Of a DNA stretch of 64,000 nucleotides, positions 26,383 through 34,770 are shown piece by piece. The notes under the pieces are model-generated. The model made no database searches, was not told the DNA's origin, and saw only the letters and a program-made list of their open reading frames with translations. Within the stretch, counting starts at the first letter, position 1. Every line of letters begins with the position of its first letter. This stretch comes from Sorangium aterium (GTDB lineage Bacteria > Myxococcota_A > Polyangia > Polyangiales > Polyangiaceae): contig NZ_JAQNDK010000004.1 of the NCBI RefSeq assembly GCF_028368935.1, positions 930,001 through 994,000 on the forward strand, in the 5' to 3' direction. The translations under genes were made by a program, and so were the position numbers.

Positions 26383-27873
26383 ATGGCCTCAGAACGCACG
26401 ACCCACCGCGCCCTCACCGTCGCCGGGCTGATCCTGGCCCTCGCCATGGCCGCCCTCGAATCTACCGTCGTCGCCACCGCGATGCCCACCGTGATCGGCG
26501 ATCTCGGCGGCATTCACCAGTACGCCTGGGTCACCACCGCCTACCTGCTCACCTCGTCGGTGCTGGTGCCCATCTGCGGCAAGCTGTCGGACATCTACGG
26601 CCGCAAGCCGATCATGCTCTTCGGCATCGCCGTCTTCCTGCTCGGCTCGATCGCGAGCGGCGCGGCGCGATCGATGCCGCAGCTCATCGCCTTCCGCGCC
26701 CTCCAGGGGGCCGGCGCCGGGGCGATGCAGCCGATGGCGATGACCATCTCGGGCGACATCTTCGATCTCAAGGAGCGCGCGCGGATCCAGGGCGTCTTCG
26801 GGGCCGCCTGGGGGCTGTTCGGCATCATCGGCCCGATGGTGGGCGGGCTCATCGTGCACTACTTCTCGTGGCGCTGGGTCTTCTACATCAACATCCCGTT
26901 CGGCGCCGCGTCCGTCGCGCTCGTGGCGACCTCGTTCCACGAGCGCATCGACAGGCGGCCTCACGAGCTCGATTTCCTCGGCGCGGCGCTCCTGACCGCC
27001 GGCGTGGTCGCGCTGCTGCTCGCCACCGGGAGGCTGGGCGGGGAGACGACGCTGCTCGCGGCGGTCGCGTCGGCGGCGCTGTTCGCCGTGTTCTTCGCTG
27101 TCGAGCGCCGGGCCCCCGAGCCGATGATCCCGCTGCCGCTCTTCCGGCGCCCGGTGATGTTCATCTCCAACGTGGCCGGCGCGATCCTCGGCGGCGCGAT
27201 GATGGGCACGATCACGTTCGTGCCGCTCTTCGTGCAGGGCGTGCTCCGCGGCAGCCCGACCGACGCCGGCAGCGCCATCGCGCCGATGCTCATCGGCTGG
27301 CCGATCGCGAGCGCGATCGGCGGGCGGCTCATCCCCCGGGTCGGGTTCCGCCCGCTCATCTGGATCGGCCTCGGCGTCACGGCGGCGGCGGGGCTCGCGC
27401 TCGCGCTCGGCGGGACGCACGACACGCCGCTGATGCTCCGCGCGACGACGCTGGTCTTCGGCGTGGGCATGGGGCTGTCCAACGTCGCGCTGCTCATCGC
27501 GGTGCAGAGCAGCGTGGCGTGGGAGCAGCGCGGGATCGCCACCGCGAGCACGATGTTCTCCCGGCTGCTCGGCGGCGTCGTGGCCGTGGGCATCATGGGC
27601 GGCGTCCTGACGGCCCAGCTCGCGAAGGACCCGTCGATCCCCGCGGACGCGGCGAGCCGGCTCCTGACGGCGGAGGGGGCGCGCGGCCTCGATCCGTCGA
27701 TCGTCCAGCACCTCGGGGAGGCGCTCACGTCCGGCCTCACGACGGTGTTCTGGATCATCGCGGCCATGGGCATCACCGGCTTCATCGCGGCGCTGTGGTT
27801 CCCCCGCGTGCCGATCGAGGCCGCCGGGGGAGACGCGGCCGTCGGGCCGCCCAGCGAGGCCGGCATCGGGTGA
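26383..27873 (+). CDS. MFS drug exporter of the DHA2 (14-helix) type
   Basis: This is a 496-residue inner-membrane transporter. Motif C-like and motif A features are visible: LALAMAALESTVVATAMPTVIGDL in helix 1 (family motif D1, quoted partly), then GKLSDIYGRKP (motif A, about 65-75), RALQGAGAGAMQPM, and GPMVGGLIVHYFSWRWVFYIN (motif C to helix 6, in parts). Length and helix count match the EmrB/QacA-like DHA2 group, which exports drugs by proton antiport. It is divergent from the lactonase-like gene and is followed after 68 bp by a PD40 lipoprotein. No adjacent TetR- or MarR-type regulator is present. Confidence 0.92.
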   Translation: MASERTTHRALTVAGLILALAMAALESTVVATAMPTVIGDLGGIHQYAWVTTAYLLTSSVLVPICGKLSDIYGRKPIMLFGIAVFLLGSIASGAARSMPQLIAFRALQGAGAGAMQPMAMTISGDIFDLKERARIQGVFGAAWGLFGIIGPMVGGLIVHYFSWRWVFYINIPFGAASVALVATSFHERIDRRPHELDFLGAALLTAGVVALLLATGRLGGETTLLAAVASAALFAVFFAVERRAPEPMIPLPLFRRPVMFISNVAGAILGGAMMGTITFVPLFVQGVLRGSPTDAGSAIAPMLIGWPIASAIGGRLIPRVGFRPLIWIGLGVTAAAGLALALGGTHDTPLMLRATTLVFGVGMGLSNVALLIAVQSSVAWEQRGIATASTMFSRLLGGVVAVGIMGGVLTAQLAKDPSIPADAASRLLTAEGARGLDPSIVQHLGEALTSGLTTVFWIIAAMGITGFIAALWFPRVPIEAAGGDAAVGPPSEAGIG

Positions 27874-27941
27874 GGCGACCCGCCCGCGCCGGCAGGGACG
27901 GGGCTCGATCCAGCGCACGTCGGCGGGTAGGAGCGTGGTGG

Positions 27942-28856
27942 ATGAGGTGGCGGTCCCGAGGGATCACGGCGGCGTGGGCGCTCTGGCTCGCGCTCGGCGG
28001 GGCGGGGTGTGAGGACCAGCGCTTCGTCATCGGCATGCTCGCGCCGGGGCAGGGCGGGGGAGGGGGCGCGCCGGAGCGGCCGAGGTTCGAGGCGCCGACG
28101 GCGATGACGGAGCTCAACAGCAGCAAAAGGGAAGAGGACCCGACGCTCACGGACGATCTGCTCGAGATCTATTTCATGTCCGATCGCGAGGGGAACCGGG
28201 ACATCTGGACGTCGCGGCGGGCAGGGGTGGGCTCGCCCTGGGACCCGCCGCACGCCGTGGAGAACATCAACCTGGCCGAGAGCATCGAGGATACCCCCTG
28301 CGTCTCCGGGGATGGGCTCCGGCTCTGGTTCTACAGCAGGCGCGAGCCGGAGGGCACCTGGCTGGCCGAGCGCGCCAGCCGGGGCGACCCGTGGGGAACG
28401 CCGGCGCACGTGGACTCCCTCGCCGTCGAGGGCGCCACGGTGATGGGCGCTCAGGTCGATCCCACAGGGCTCCACGTCGTGACCGGCGTCACGCCCGCGG
28501 ACGCGGAGACGTACCTCGCGATCGCATCGCGCGAACGCCCGGAGGACGACTGGAGCGCGCTCATCCCGCTCGCCGGGCTGGACGGCCCGGGCGACGAGGG
28601 TGGCCCGTTCCTGTTCGACGACGGCAAGCAGATGCTGTTCCGATCGAGCCGCGCGGGCGAGGGAGACCTGTTCTGGGCACGGCGGGCAAGCGCCGAAGCG
28701 GCGTTCGAGGAGCCGGTGCCGCTCGAGGAGCCGGTGAACCTCCCCGGGGAGCGCGACACCGATCCGCACCTCTCACCGGACGGCTCCGTCCTGTATTTCG
28801 CGTCGACGCGGACCAGCGTCGCCGACCTCTACGAGGCCCGCCGCGCCGCGCCTTGA
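27942..28856 (+). CDS. PD40 (TolB-like) beta-propeller lipoprotein
   Basis: This is a 304-residue lipoprotein (signal ending GGAGC, Cys about 23). The mature part has WD40-like PD40 repeats: LEIYFMSDREGNRDIW, LRLWFYSRREPEGTW, KQMLFRSSRAGEGDLFWA and SVLYFASTRTSVADLYEA. This propeller type is found in TolB and in many myxobacterial surface lipoproteins, usually for protein or peptide binding. The ATG at 27942 follows AGGAG at nine bases. It may share a transcript with the MFS gene 68 bp upstream. No catalytic motif is seen. Confidence 0.85.
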   Translation: MRWRSRGITAAWALWLALGGAGCEDQRFVIGMLAPGQGGGGGAPERPRFEAPTAMTELNSSKREEDPTLTDDLLEIYFMSDREGNRDIWTSRRAGVGSPWDPPHAVENINLAESIEDTPCVSGDGLRLWFYSRREPEGTWLAERASRGDPWGTPAHVDSLAVEGATVMGAQVDPTGLHVVTGVTPADAETYLAIASRERPEDDWSALIPLAGLDGPGDEGGPFLFDDGKQMLFRSSRAGEGDLFWARRASAEAAFEEPVPLEEPVNLPGERDTDPHLSPDGSVLYFASTRTSVADLYEARRAAP

Positions 28857-29036
28857 TCCGACTCCTGATCTCGCGCGGCGCGGAGCGCGACGTGGATCCC
28901 GCTCGCCGCGCCGGACGAGGCGGCGGCAAGATACCTCCCGGAAGCTCACGACGCGTGGATCTGCGGCATCCTGTGCCGGTGTAAAAGTCTTGCTGGGCGT
29001 GAAATTCCCCAACTTCACGGGAAATTGGAGCGACCC

Positions 29037-29046
29037 GTGATTGATC
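29037..29046 (+). promoter_or_regulatory. GTGATTGATC box upstream of the GH43 gene
   Basis: This is copy 1 of a conserved element. GTGATTGATC is followed by GCGGGCGCTCC and preceded by an AAATT block and GCGACCC. It lies about 56 bp before the GH43 start codon and points toward it. Six related copies occur at 33637, 39027, 46534, 46759, 55174 and 62493. Confidence 0.6.
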
Positions 29047-29101
29047 GCGGGCGCTCCGGTCCACCTGGGAAAGCGGGACCAAGGGAGCTCCAGGAGATTC
29101 G

Positions 29102-30355
29102 ATGCATCCTTTGCTTTGCCGGCCGTGGCGACGATGTGGGTCTGCGCGTACATGGGGCGTCATGATCGGCGCCGTCGCAACGCTCGCGAATTGCAGCACG
29201 GAGAGCTCGGCGCCGGGCTCCGGCTCAGGGGGGCAGGACAGCGGCGCCGCCGGCGCTGATGCCACGACGACCGCCTCTGCCACCACGGCGGGCAGCGGCG
29301 CGGGAGGCCATCCGGGCGCGACGGCCGGAGGGGGCGGCGCCGAGGGCGTCGGAGGGAGCGGCGGCGCGGGCGGGAGCGGCGGCGCGGGCGGGGGCGGCGG
29401 CGCGGGAGGCGCCGCCGACAGGTGCGCCGATGCCCTCTACGACCCGGCGAGCCCGCCCAAGGCGCTGCGCTTGTCCGGGAACCTCGGGACCCACGACCCG
29501 TCCGTCATCCGGGCCGGCGACCGCTATTACCTGTTTCATACGGGGGACAGGATCCCGATGAAGGTCTCCTCGGACCTCCTCGCGTGGCAGGCCGCCGGCC
29601 GGGTGTTCGACGCCAGGCCGGCCTGGCTGGCGGAGAAGGTCCCGGGCGTGAGCGATCTGTGGGCGCCCGATATCTCGCGCTTCGGGGACACCTATCATCT
29701 TTACTACTCCGCCTCGACGTTCGGCAGCAACCGCTCGTGCATCGGGCACGCGACGAAGGCCTCGCTCGACTCGGCAGGTCCGTGGACCGACCGCTGCGCC
29801 GCCATCTGCTCGAACGACGGCGCGGCGCGGGACGACTGGAACGCGATCGATCCCAACGTCGCGATGGATGAGGAGGGCACGCCATGGCTCGTGTTCGGGA
29901 GCTTCTGGAGCGGTATCAAGATGGTGAAGCTCGCCCCGTCGGGGGAGCGGGCCGACGAGGAGCTCCACGCCCTCGCCGCGCGCCCCGACGCCCGCGGGGC
30001 GCTCGAGGCGCCGTTCATCGTGCGGCGCTGCGGCTTCTATTACCTGTTCGTCTCGTTCGACGCCTGCTGCCGTGGGGCCGACAGCACCTACAAGGTCGCC
30101 GTCGGTCGTTCGACGCGCATCACCGGCCCGTACGTCGACGAGGAGGGCACGCCGATGATGTCCGGCGGCGGCACCATCGTCGTGGAAGGTGGCTCCCGGT
30201 GGCGAGGGCCTGGGCACAACGCCGTGTTGTTCGCCGGCGATCGCGCCTACAACGTCTATCACGCCTATGACGCGGAATCGAACGGCGCCCCCACGCTGCG
30301 GATCTCCGATCTGGCGTGGGACAACGACGGGTTTCCGCGCTCCGGAGGGCCGTAG
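29102..30355 (+). CDS. GH43-family arabinanase (endo-1,5-alpha-L-arabinanase type), lipoprotein
   Basis: This is a 417-residue lipoprotein (signal ending LANC, Cys about 31) with a roughly 75-residue Gly/Ala linker and a five-bladed GH43 propeller. The three acidic residues are in place: catalytic base Asp in LGTHDPSVI (about 132), pKa-modulating Asp in WNAIDPNV (about 250) and general acid Glu in ALEAPFI (about 302). The motif order and the C-terminal GPGHNAV segment, with its conserved His, fit subfamilies 4-6, the endo-acting arabinanases that cut the arabinan side chains of pectin. The ATG follows CCAGGAG. Downstream, after 72 bp, comes the ECF sigma operon, and the 3' end of this gene is repeated at 33746. 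Confidence 0.92.
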   Translation: MHPLLCRPWRRCGSARTWGVMIGAVATLANCSTESSAPGSGSGGQDSGAAGADATTTASATTAGSGAGGHPGATAGGGGAEGVGGSGGAGGSGGAGGGGGAGGAADRCADALYDPASPPKALRLSGNLGTHDPSVIRAGDRYYLFHTGDRIPMKVSSDLLAWQAAGRVFDARPAWLAEKVPGVSDLWAPDISRFGDTYHLYYSASTFGSNRSCIGHATKASLDSAGPWTDRCAAICSNDGAARDDWNAIDPNVAMDEEGTPWLVFGSFWSGIKMVKLAPSGERADEELHALAARPDARGALEAPFIVRRCGFYYLFVSFDACCRGADSTYKVAVGRSTRITGPYVDEEGTPMMSGGGTIVVEGGSRWRGPGHNAVLFAGDRAYNVYHAYDAESNGAPTLRISDLAWDNDGFPRSGGP

Positions 30356-30425
30356 TCAGGGCCGTAGTCGCGCTGCCGTCGCCGTGCTCCGGGAGGCGCG
30401 CCTTGACCTGGACTTCCGGGCTCGT

Positions 30426-30446
30426 GCATGCTGGTCGCCAGCATGC
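30426..30446. promoter_or_regulatory. Perfect 9-bp inverted repeat over the sigma gene start
   Basis: GCATGCTGG and CCAGCATGC are exact inverses separated by TCG. The element contains both candidate start codons (30428 and 30443) of the sigma gene, so it could be an operator or an mRNA hairpin hiding the start. In the duplicate gene at 33962 the matching region is altered and cannot pair. Confidence 0.5.
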
Positions 30447-31096
30447 GAAAGCCTGCGACTCACCTCCACGCGCCGCCGGAGGGAGCGCCGCCGGAGGGAG
30501 CGCCGCCGCGGGCGGACGAACTGCTCGGGCTCGCCCGGGCCGCCGCGGCGCGCGATCCGGCGGCGATCCGCACGCTCGTCACGGAGCTCGGCGGCGCCAT
30601 GTTGCGGGGCGTGAGGAAGGTGCTCGGCCCTCATCACCCCGACGTCGAGGACACGACCCAGGAAGCCGTGCTCGCGTTGCTCCAGGCGCTGCCGTCCTTC
30701 CGCGCGGAGTGCACCGTGCTGCATTTTGCCAACCGCATCGCCGTGATGACCGCGCTCGGCGCGCGCCGGCGCCTCCGCGTGCGCGCGCGCTTCGACGAGC
30801 CGGGCGCGCCGATCGACGTGGCCCCGGACGAGGGCGGCGCGTCGCCGTTCGCCGAGGCGGTCTCGAACCGGCGGCGTGAGATGGTGCTCCAGGTGCTCGA
30901 CGGGATGCCCGAGGCCACGGCGGAGGCGCTCGCCCTCCATTTCGTGCTCGGCTACACGGTCGACGAGATCGCGGCGCTCGCCGGCGCCTCTCCGAACACG
31001 GTCTGGAGCCGGCTCCGGCTCGGCAAGGAGGCGCTGCGGCGCGCGTTCGCCAACAACGCGAAGCTGGCCGAGCTCTTCCGGGGGAGGGAAACATGA
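30428..31096 (+). CDS. ECF RNA polymerase sigma factor (copy 1)
   Basis: This is a 222-residue extracytoplasmic-function sigma factor. Region 2 is seen as RTLVTELGGAMLRGVRKVL followed by HPDVEDTTQEAVLALLQALPSF (the DxEDxxQE core helix binding, in parts). Region 4 is a helix-turn-helix, ALHFVLGYTVDEIAALAG then SPNTVWSRLRLGKEAL. A Pro-rich N-terminal tail is unusual. It is followed with a 4-bp ATGA overlap by its probable anti-sigma factor. The position inside the pectin-degradation region suggests control of the surrounding enzyme genes; that is inference. A near-identical copy lies at 33962. Confidence 0.92.
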   Translation: MLVASMRKPATHLHAPPEGAPPEGAPPRADELLGLARAAAARDPAAIRTLVTELGGAMLRGVRKVLGPHHPDVEDTTQEAVLALLQALPSFRAECTVLHFANRIAVMTALGARRRLRVRARFDEPGAPIDVAPDEGGASPFAEAVSNRRREMVLQVLDGMPEATAEALALHFVLGYTVDEIAALAGASPNTVWSRLRLGKEALRRAFANNAKLAELFRGRET

Positions 31097-32148
31097 CGAC
31101 CGACTGCCGGAGCGAGCTCCTCACGCGGGTGCGCCGCGGCGTCGCGACCGAGCCGGACCGGCTCGCCTTCGACGCCCACCTCGACGCCTGCGAGTCCTGC
31201 CGGACCACCTGGGAAATCGCCCAGGATTTCGACGCCGTGGGCGCGGCGGAGCCCGGGGACGCAGAGCGCCTCGCGCGCATCGTGAGCGCGGCGATCGGGG
31301 CGGTTGCGATCGACCAGCGGCGCGAGGGCGCGCCCGTGTGGCCCGCGAGCGCGCCCGTGCGACCCGACAACGACGTCCGGCGCGGGGACGAGGACGCGCG
31401 ACCCGGGGGCGGTCCCGCGGGGCGGCGCGGGGCCGGCTGGCGGCGCAGCGTCTGGCTCTACGCCGCGGCGGTCGTCCTCGCCTGCGGCGTGGCCGCCGCG
31501 ACAACGGCGCTCGTCCGTTCGCGCCTGGAGCCGACCCCGGCGGGGAGCGCCCGTTTGCTCGAGCCCGCGGCGCGCGCGGTGGTGTCCCGTTCGCGTGCGG
31601 TCGCGCTCGCCGAGGCCGTTCCGCCTCCCGGCGAGGCCGCGCCGGCCGGCGCGCGGCCGGCGCAGCCGGGCGCGCCGGCGCCCGTCGAAGCGGCGCTTCC
31701 GGCGCTCGCGGCGCCTGCCCCGAGGCCGCGCGACGCCGGGCGCGGGCCGAGCGCGACGGCGTCCTCCGCGTCGACGGCCGAGCAGCTCTTCCGGGAGGCC
31801 AACGAGGCGCGGCGCGCTGGGAACTCGCAGCGCGCCGTCGAGCTCTATCGCTCGCTCCAGAAGAGCTTCGCGACGTCGCCCGAGGCCACGCTCTCCCTCG
31901 TGTCGCTGGGCAACCTGCTCCTCAACACCGGCGCGCCTGCCGCGGCGCTCGTGCAGCTCGACCGGTACCTCGGCGTGGCCGGCTCACGGCCGCTCGCCGT
32001 CGAGGCGCTCTATGGCCGCGGGCGCGCCTTGCGGGCGCTCGGCCGCTCCGCCGACGAGGCCCAGAACTGGCGGCGGCTGCTCCGGGATCACCCAGGCTCG
32101 CCGTACGTCGAGCATGCGCGCCGCCGTCTCGCCGAGCTCGGAGGGTGA
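31093..32148 (+). CDS. Transmembrane anti-sigma factor with periplasmic TPR-like domain
   Basis: This is a 351-residue protein. The first 45 residues hold a zinc-type anti-sigma motif, AHLDACESC (HxxxCxxC, His about 29). One membrane helix follows (VWLYAAAVVLACGVAAATTALV, about 117-140, quoted in family terms). After a Pro/Ala-rich linker come tetratricopeptide-like helices from about 230 to the end (AEQLFREANEARRAGN, AVELYRSLQKSF, AVEALYGRGRALRALGR). The layout fits a regulator that holds the sigma factor in the cytoplasm and senses through its periplasmic TPR part. Its start overlaps the sigma stop and its stop overlaps the next start (GTGA), so all three genes are coupled. Confidence 0.88.
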   Translation: MTTDCRSELLTRVRRGVATEPDRLAFDAHLDACESCRTTWEIAQDFDAVGAAEPGDAERLARIVSAAIGAVAIDQRREGAPVWPASAPVRPDNDVRRGDEDARPGGGPAGRRGAGWRRSVWLYAAAVVLACGVAAATTALVRSRLEPTPAGSARLLEPAARAVVSRSRAVALAEAVPPPGEAAPAGARPAQPGAPAPVEAALPALAAPAPRPRDAGRGPSATASSASTAEQLFREANEARRAGNSQRAVELYRSLQKSFATSPEATLSLVSLGNLLLNTGAPAAALVQLDRYLGVAGSRPLAVEALYGRGRALRALGRSADEAQNWRRLLRDHPGSPYVEHARRRLAELGG

Positions 32149-33272
32149 TCACGAAGCGAGCGACGGCAGCGCTCGGGCTCGCCGCGGTCGTCGCGCTCTC
32201 CGCGGCGCGCGCCCAGGCGAGCGACGCGACGGCGGCGGCGTCGTCCGGATCGCCGGGGGCGCCGGCGCCCGGCGCGCCGGTGGTGGAGCTCGTGCTCACG
32301 GGCGCCGCGGACAACCTCGGCGCGATCCGGACGGCGCTCGAGTCCCAGGCGCTCTCCGCGTTCACGATCCGCTTTCGGACCGCGCCGCGGTTCGACGCGC
32401 CGGCGCTCTTCGCGACGCGGGCCTCCTCCGGCGTGAGCGTCTCGTGTTGGATCGACGTGAGCGACCCGCGCCGCGCCGCGCTCTACTTCACGGATCCCGT
32501 GGCCGATCGCTTCCTGGTGCGCTCGATCGATCTCTCGGGTCGCTTCGACGAGCTCGATCGCGAGTCCTTGGCGCAGGTCGTGGAGCTCTCGCTCCGGTCG
32601 CTGCGCCTGGACGCGCGCGCCTCGCTCGATCGGGAGCAGGCGCGCGCGCTCATCCTGCGCCAGGCGGCGCCTCCCGAGGCGCCCTCCGAAGCTCCTGTCT
32701 CCGGGGGGGCGGCGCCGGCGCGGCGCGCGCTGGAGCTCGGGCTCTTCTACGGCGTGACGGCGCACTCGGCCGAGGTCGGCTTGACGCACGGCCCCGGCGT
32801 ACGCGTCGCGCTCGGCGGGAGCTGGGAGCGGCACCGGCTCGCCCTCGACGCGCGCTTCCAGTACCAGTTCGAGCGCCGCTACGAGGAGGCGCGCATCGGC
32901 CTCGATCTCCGCACGATCGCGCTCCGGGCCGATGCCTGCTGGCTCTACGCCCTCGCCCCGGGCGTGGCGCCGATCGAGCTCGGCGTGCGGCTCGGCGCGG
33001 GCATCGATCATGTCGACGCCGCGCCGAGGCCGGGCAGCGCTGAGGCACCGGCGGTCGTCCCTGCGGAGGCGAGCGCCTCGAACGCGCTCGTGCTCGTGGC
33101 CGGCTCGGTGGTCGAGCTGGCTCTGAGCCAGGATGTCCGGCTGTTCGCGGAGCTCTTCGCCGAGCTCGACCCGGCGCGCGTCCGCTACGATCTCAGGCTC
33201 GAGCAGGGGACCGAGACCGTCCTCACGCGCTGCCGGCTCCGGCCTGGCGTGCTCCTCGGCATCGAGCTCTGA
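32145..33272 (+). CDS. Secreted protein with beta-barrel-like C-terminus, third gene of sigma operon
   Basis: This is a 375-residue protein of unknown function. A signal peptide (AVVALSAARAQAS) is followed by a roughly 160-residue mixed domain (VVELVLTGAADNLGAIRTALE). Then come alternating hydrophobic strands with aromatic ends (ELGLFYGVTAHSAEVGL, RLALDARFQYQFERR, PIELGVRLGAGIDHV) that look like an outer-membrane barrel. The GTG start at 32145 overlaps the anti-sigma stop. As the third member of a sigma/anti-sigma operon it may be the surface sensor or a pore. Its last codons (RPGVLLGIEL) reappear at 46571 and in the 259-bp cassettes. Confidence 0.75.
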   Translation: MITKRATAALGLAAVVALSAARAQASDATAAASSGSPGAPAPGAPVVELVLTGAADNLGAIRTALESQALSAFTIRFRTAPRFDAPALFATRASSGVSVSCWIDVSDPRRAALYFTDPVADRFLVRSIDLSGRFDELDRESLAQVVELSLRSLRLDARASLDREQARALILRQAAPPEAPSEAPVSGGAAPARRALELGLFYGVTAHSAEVGLTHGPGVRVALGGSWERHRLALDARFQYQFERRYEEARIGLDLRTIALRADACWLYALAPGVAPIELGVRLGAGIDHVDAAPRPGSAEAPAVVPAEASASNALVLVAGSVVELALSQDVRLFAELFAELDPARVRYDLRLEQGTETVLTRCRLRPGVLLGIEL

Positions 33273-33396
33273 GGACGGGTCACCTCAGGTCCCGCGCGAG
33301 CCGCTCTGGCGTTCGACGCGAGCGGCTCCGCGGATTCCTTCGTTGGTGCAATGTGCAGTCCAGGCGACGGCTCCGGTCGCCGCGAGAAATTCGGGC
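33241..33396 (+). repeat. Native relative of the 259-bp cassettes (gene end plus downstream DNA)
   Basis: The last 32 bp of the barrel-like gene and the following roughly 125 bp match the first two-thirds of the cassettes at 46596-46854 and 38941-39199. The match includes the cctggcgtgctcctcgg and gggtcacctcaggt segments and the gagaaattcgg block. The similarity is lower (clear by eye, with many substitutions) and stops before the GTGATTGATC box. This locus looks like the source of the cassettes. Confidence 0.65.
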
Positions 33397-33636
33397 TCCC
33401 CGGCAGAATGTGTGGGCGCATGAGCCGAGCAAGGGCAGAACGACTTGCGGGCATCGGTTCCAGGATTCCGCCGTTCCAGAAGGTCGCACGGACCCTCCGT
33501 GGCCATCGACGCGGAGCGGCGTGGCCGACCTCTGACGAAGCTCGCCGCGTCGCACCTCGATTCGCCTTGATCCTGTGTCGACGCAAAATTGCTGCGAAGA
33601 CGATTCTTGGCGCTCCACGAGAAGGTCGAGCAACCC

Positions 33637-33646
33637 ATGATTGATC
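33637..33646 (+). promoter_or_regulatory. GTGATTGATC-type box before the GH43 remnant
   Basis: Copy 2 reads ATGATTGATC with GTGGGCGCTCCGG after it and GAGCAACCC before it. Box, spacer and ribosome site (CTCAGGAG) all align with those before the intact GH43 gene at 29037-29102. This shows that a whole promoter-gene unit was copied and then lost most of its coding part. Confidence 0.55.
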
Positions 33647-33721
33647 GTGGGCGCTCCGGCCCATGTGGGAGAGCGGGACGACTCGGCGAACGATTCGCCA
33701 AGGGAGCCTCAGGAGTTCAAG

Positions 33722-33913
33722 ATGCGTGTCACGCTTGTCGTGGGAGGCGGCTCCCGGTGGCGAGGGCCCGGACACAACGCCGTGCTGTCCTCCGGCGATC
33801 GCTCTTACAACATCTATCACGCCTACGACGCCGAATCGAACGGCGCACCGACGCTGCGGATCTCCGATCTGGCGTGGGACACCGACGGCTTTCCGCGCTC
33901 CGGAGGGCCCTAG
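33722..33913 (+). pseudogene. Remnant of a second GH43 gene (3' end only)
   Basis: From about 33746 the frame matches the last 55 residues of the GH43 enzyme at 29102: GGSRWRGPGHNAV, YNIYHAYDAESNGAPTLRIS and DTDGFPRSGGP. The propeller and all three catalytic acids are missing. A start codon and ribosome site survive at 33722, so a 63-residue peptide could still be made. It precedes the second sigma gene just as the intact GH43 gene precedes the first. Nucleotide identity with the parent is visibly lower here than in the sigma gene that follows. Confidence 0.85.
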
Positions 33914-34676
33914 TCGCGCCGTCGTCGCCGGGCTCGGAGCTGCGCGCCTTGACCGGGAGTTATGGACTCAACCTTCGTCGCCAGAATGCGGGGGCCTGCG
34001 GCTGACCTCGACGCGCCGCCGGAGGGAGCGCCGCCGCGGGCGGACGAACTGCTCGGGCTCGCCCGGGCCGCCGCGGCGCGCGATCCGGCGGCGATCCGCA
34101 CGCTCGTCACGGAGCTCGGCGGCGCCATGTTGCGGAGCGTGAGGAAGGTGCTCGGCCCTCGTCACCCCGACGTCGAGGACACGACCCAGGAAGCCGTGCT
34201 CGCGTTGCTCCAGGCGCTGCCGTCCTTCCGCGCGGAGTGCACCGTGCTGCATTTTGCCAACCGCATCGCCGTGATGACCGCGCTCGGCGCGCGCCGGCGC
34301 CTCCGCGTGCGCGCGCGCTTCGACGAGCCGGGCGCGCCGATCGACGTGGCCCCGGACGAGGGCGGCGCGTCGCCGTTCGCCGAGGCGGTCTCGAACCGGC
34401 GGCGTGAGATGGTGCTCCAGGTGCTCGACGGGATGCCCGAGGCCACGGCGGAGGCGCTCGCCCTCCATTTCGTGCTCGGCTACACGGTCGACGAGATCGC
34501 GGCGCTCGCCGGCGCCTCTCCGAACACGGTCTGGAGCCGGCTCCGGCTCGGCAAGGAGGCGCTGCGGCGCGCGTTCGCCAACAACGCGAAGCTGGCCGAG
34601 CTCTTCCGGGGGAGGGAAACATGACGACCGACCGCCGGAGCGAGCTCCTCACGCGGGTGCGCCGCGGCGTCGCGAC
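33746..34676 (+). repeat. Segmental duplication of 30189-31148
   Basis: The segment contains the GH43 3' end, the sigma gene and the first 19 codons of the anti-sigma gene, in the same order as 30189-31148. It ends abruptly: both copies read gtcgcgac, then diverge at 31149 and 34677. The sigma-coding part is almost identical, while the GH43 part and the stretch between the genes have drifted. Confidence 0.9.
33962..34624 (+). CDS. ECF RNA polymerase sigma factor (copy 2, without anti-sigma)
   Basis: This 220-residue sigma factor is identical to copy 1 from the PPEGAPPRADELLG segment onward except for two residues (Gly to Ser in MLRSVRK, His to Arg in GPRHPD). The first roughly 17 residues differ. 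Regions 2 and 4 are intact. All domains needed for activity are present, but the following anti-sigma gene is cut after 19 codons. If expressed, this copy would depend on the anti-sigma factor from 31093 for control. The inverted repeat over the start of copy 1 is not conserved here. Confidence 0.9.
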   Translation: MDSTFVARMRGPAADLDAPPEGAPPRADELLGLARAAAARDPAAIRTLVTELGGAMLRSVRKVLGPRHPDVEDTTQEAVLALLQALPSFRAECTVLHFANRIAVMTALGARRRLRVRARFDEPGAPIDVAPDEGGASPFAEAVSNRRREMVLQVLDGMPEATAEALALHFVLGYTVDEIAALAGASPNTVWSRLRLGKEALRRAFANNAKLAELFRGRET

Positions 34677-34770
34677 GAATCGCCTTGCTCCTCCTGCCCC
34701 CTCAGCCGAGGAGCGCCCGCGAGCGGTCACCGCTGCGACTTCTCGACGGATTGCACGTCGAGCTGAATGA
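34621..34770 (+). pseudogene. Truncated anti-sigma factor
   Basis: The frame begins MTTDRRSELLTRVRRGVAT, matching the anti-sigma factor at 31093 except for Cys4 to Arg. It then runs into unrelated sequence and stops at 34770, inside the 3' end of the convergent lipoprotein gene. The zinc motif, membrane helix and TPR part are all absent, so it cannot act as an anti-sigma factor. The ATGA overlap with the sigma stop is retained. Confidence 0.85.

Noticed and set aside
29000-29046. Classical ECF -35/-10 pair in the boxed promoters
   Set aside because: No consistent GGAAC-type -35 at fixed distance from a -10 was found in all copies, so the box is reported as a motif and not as a defined promoter.
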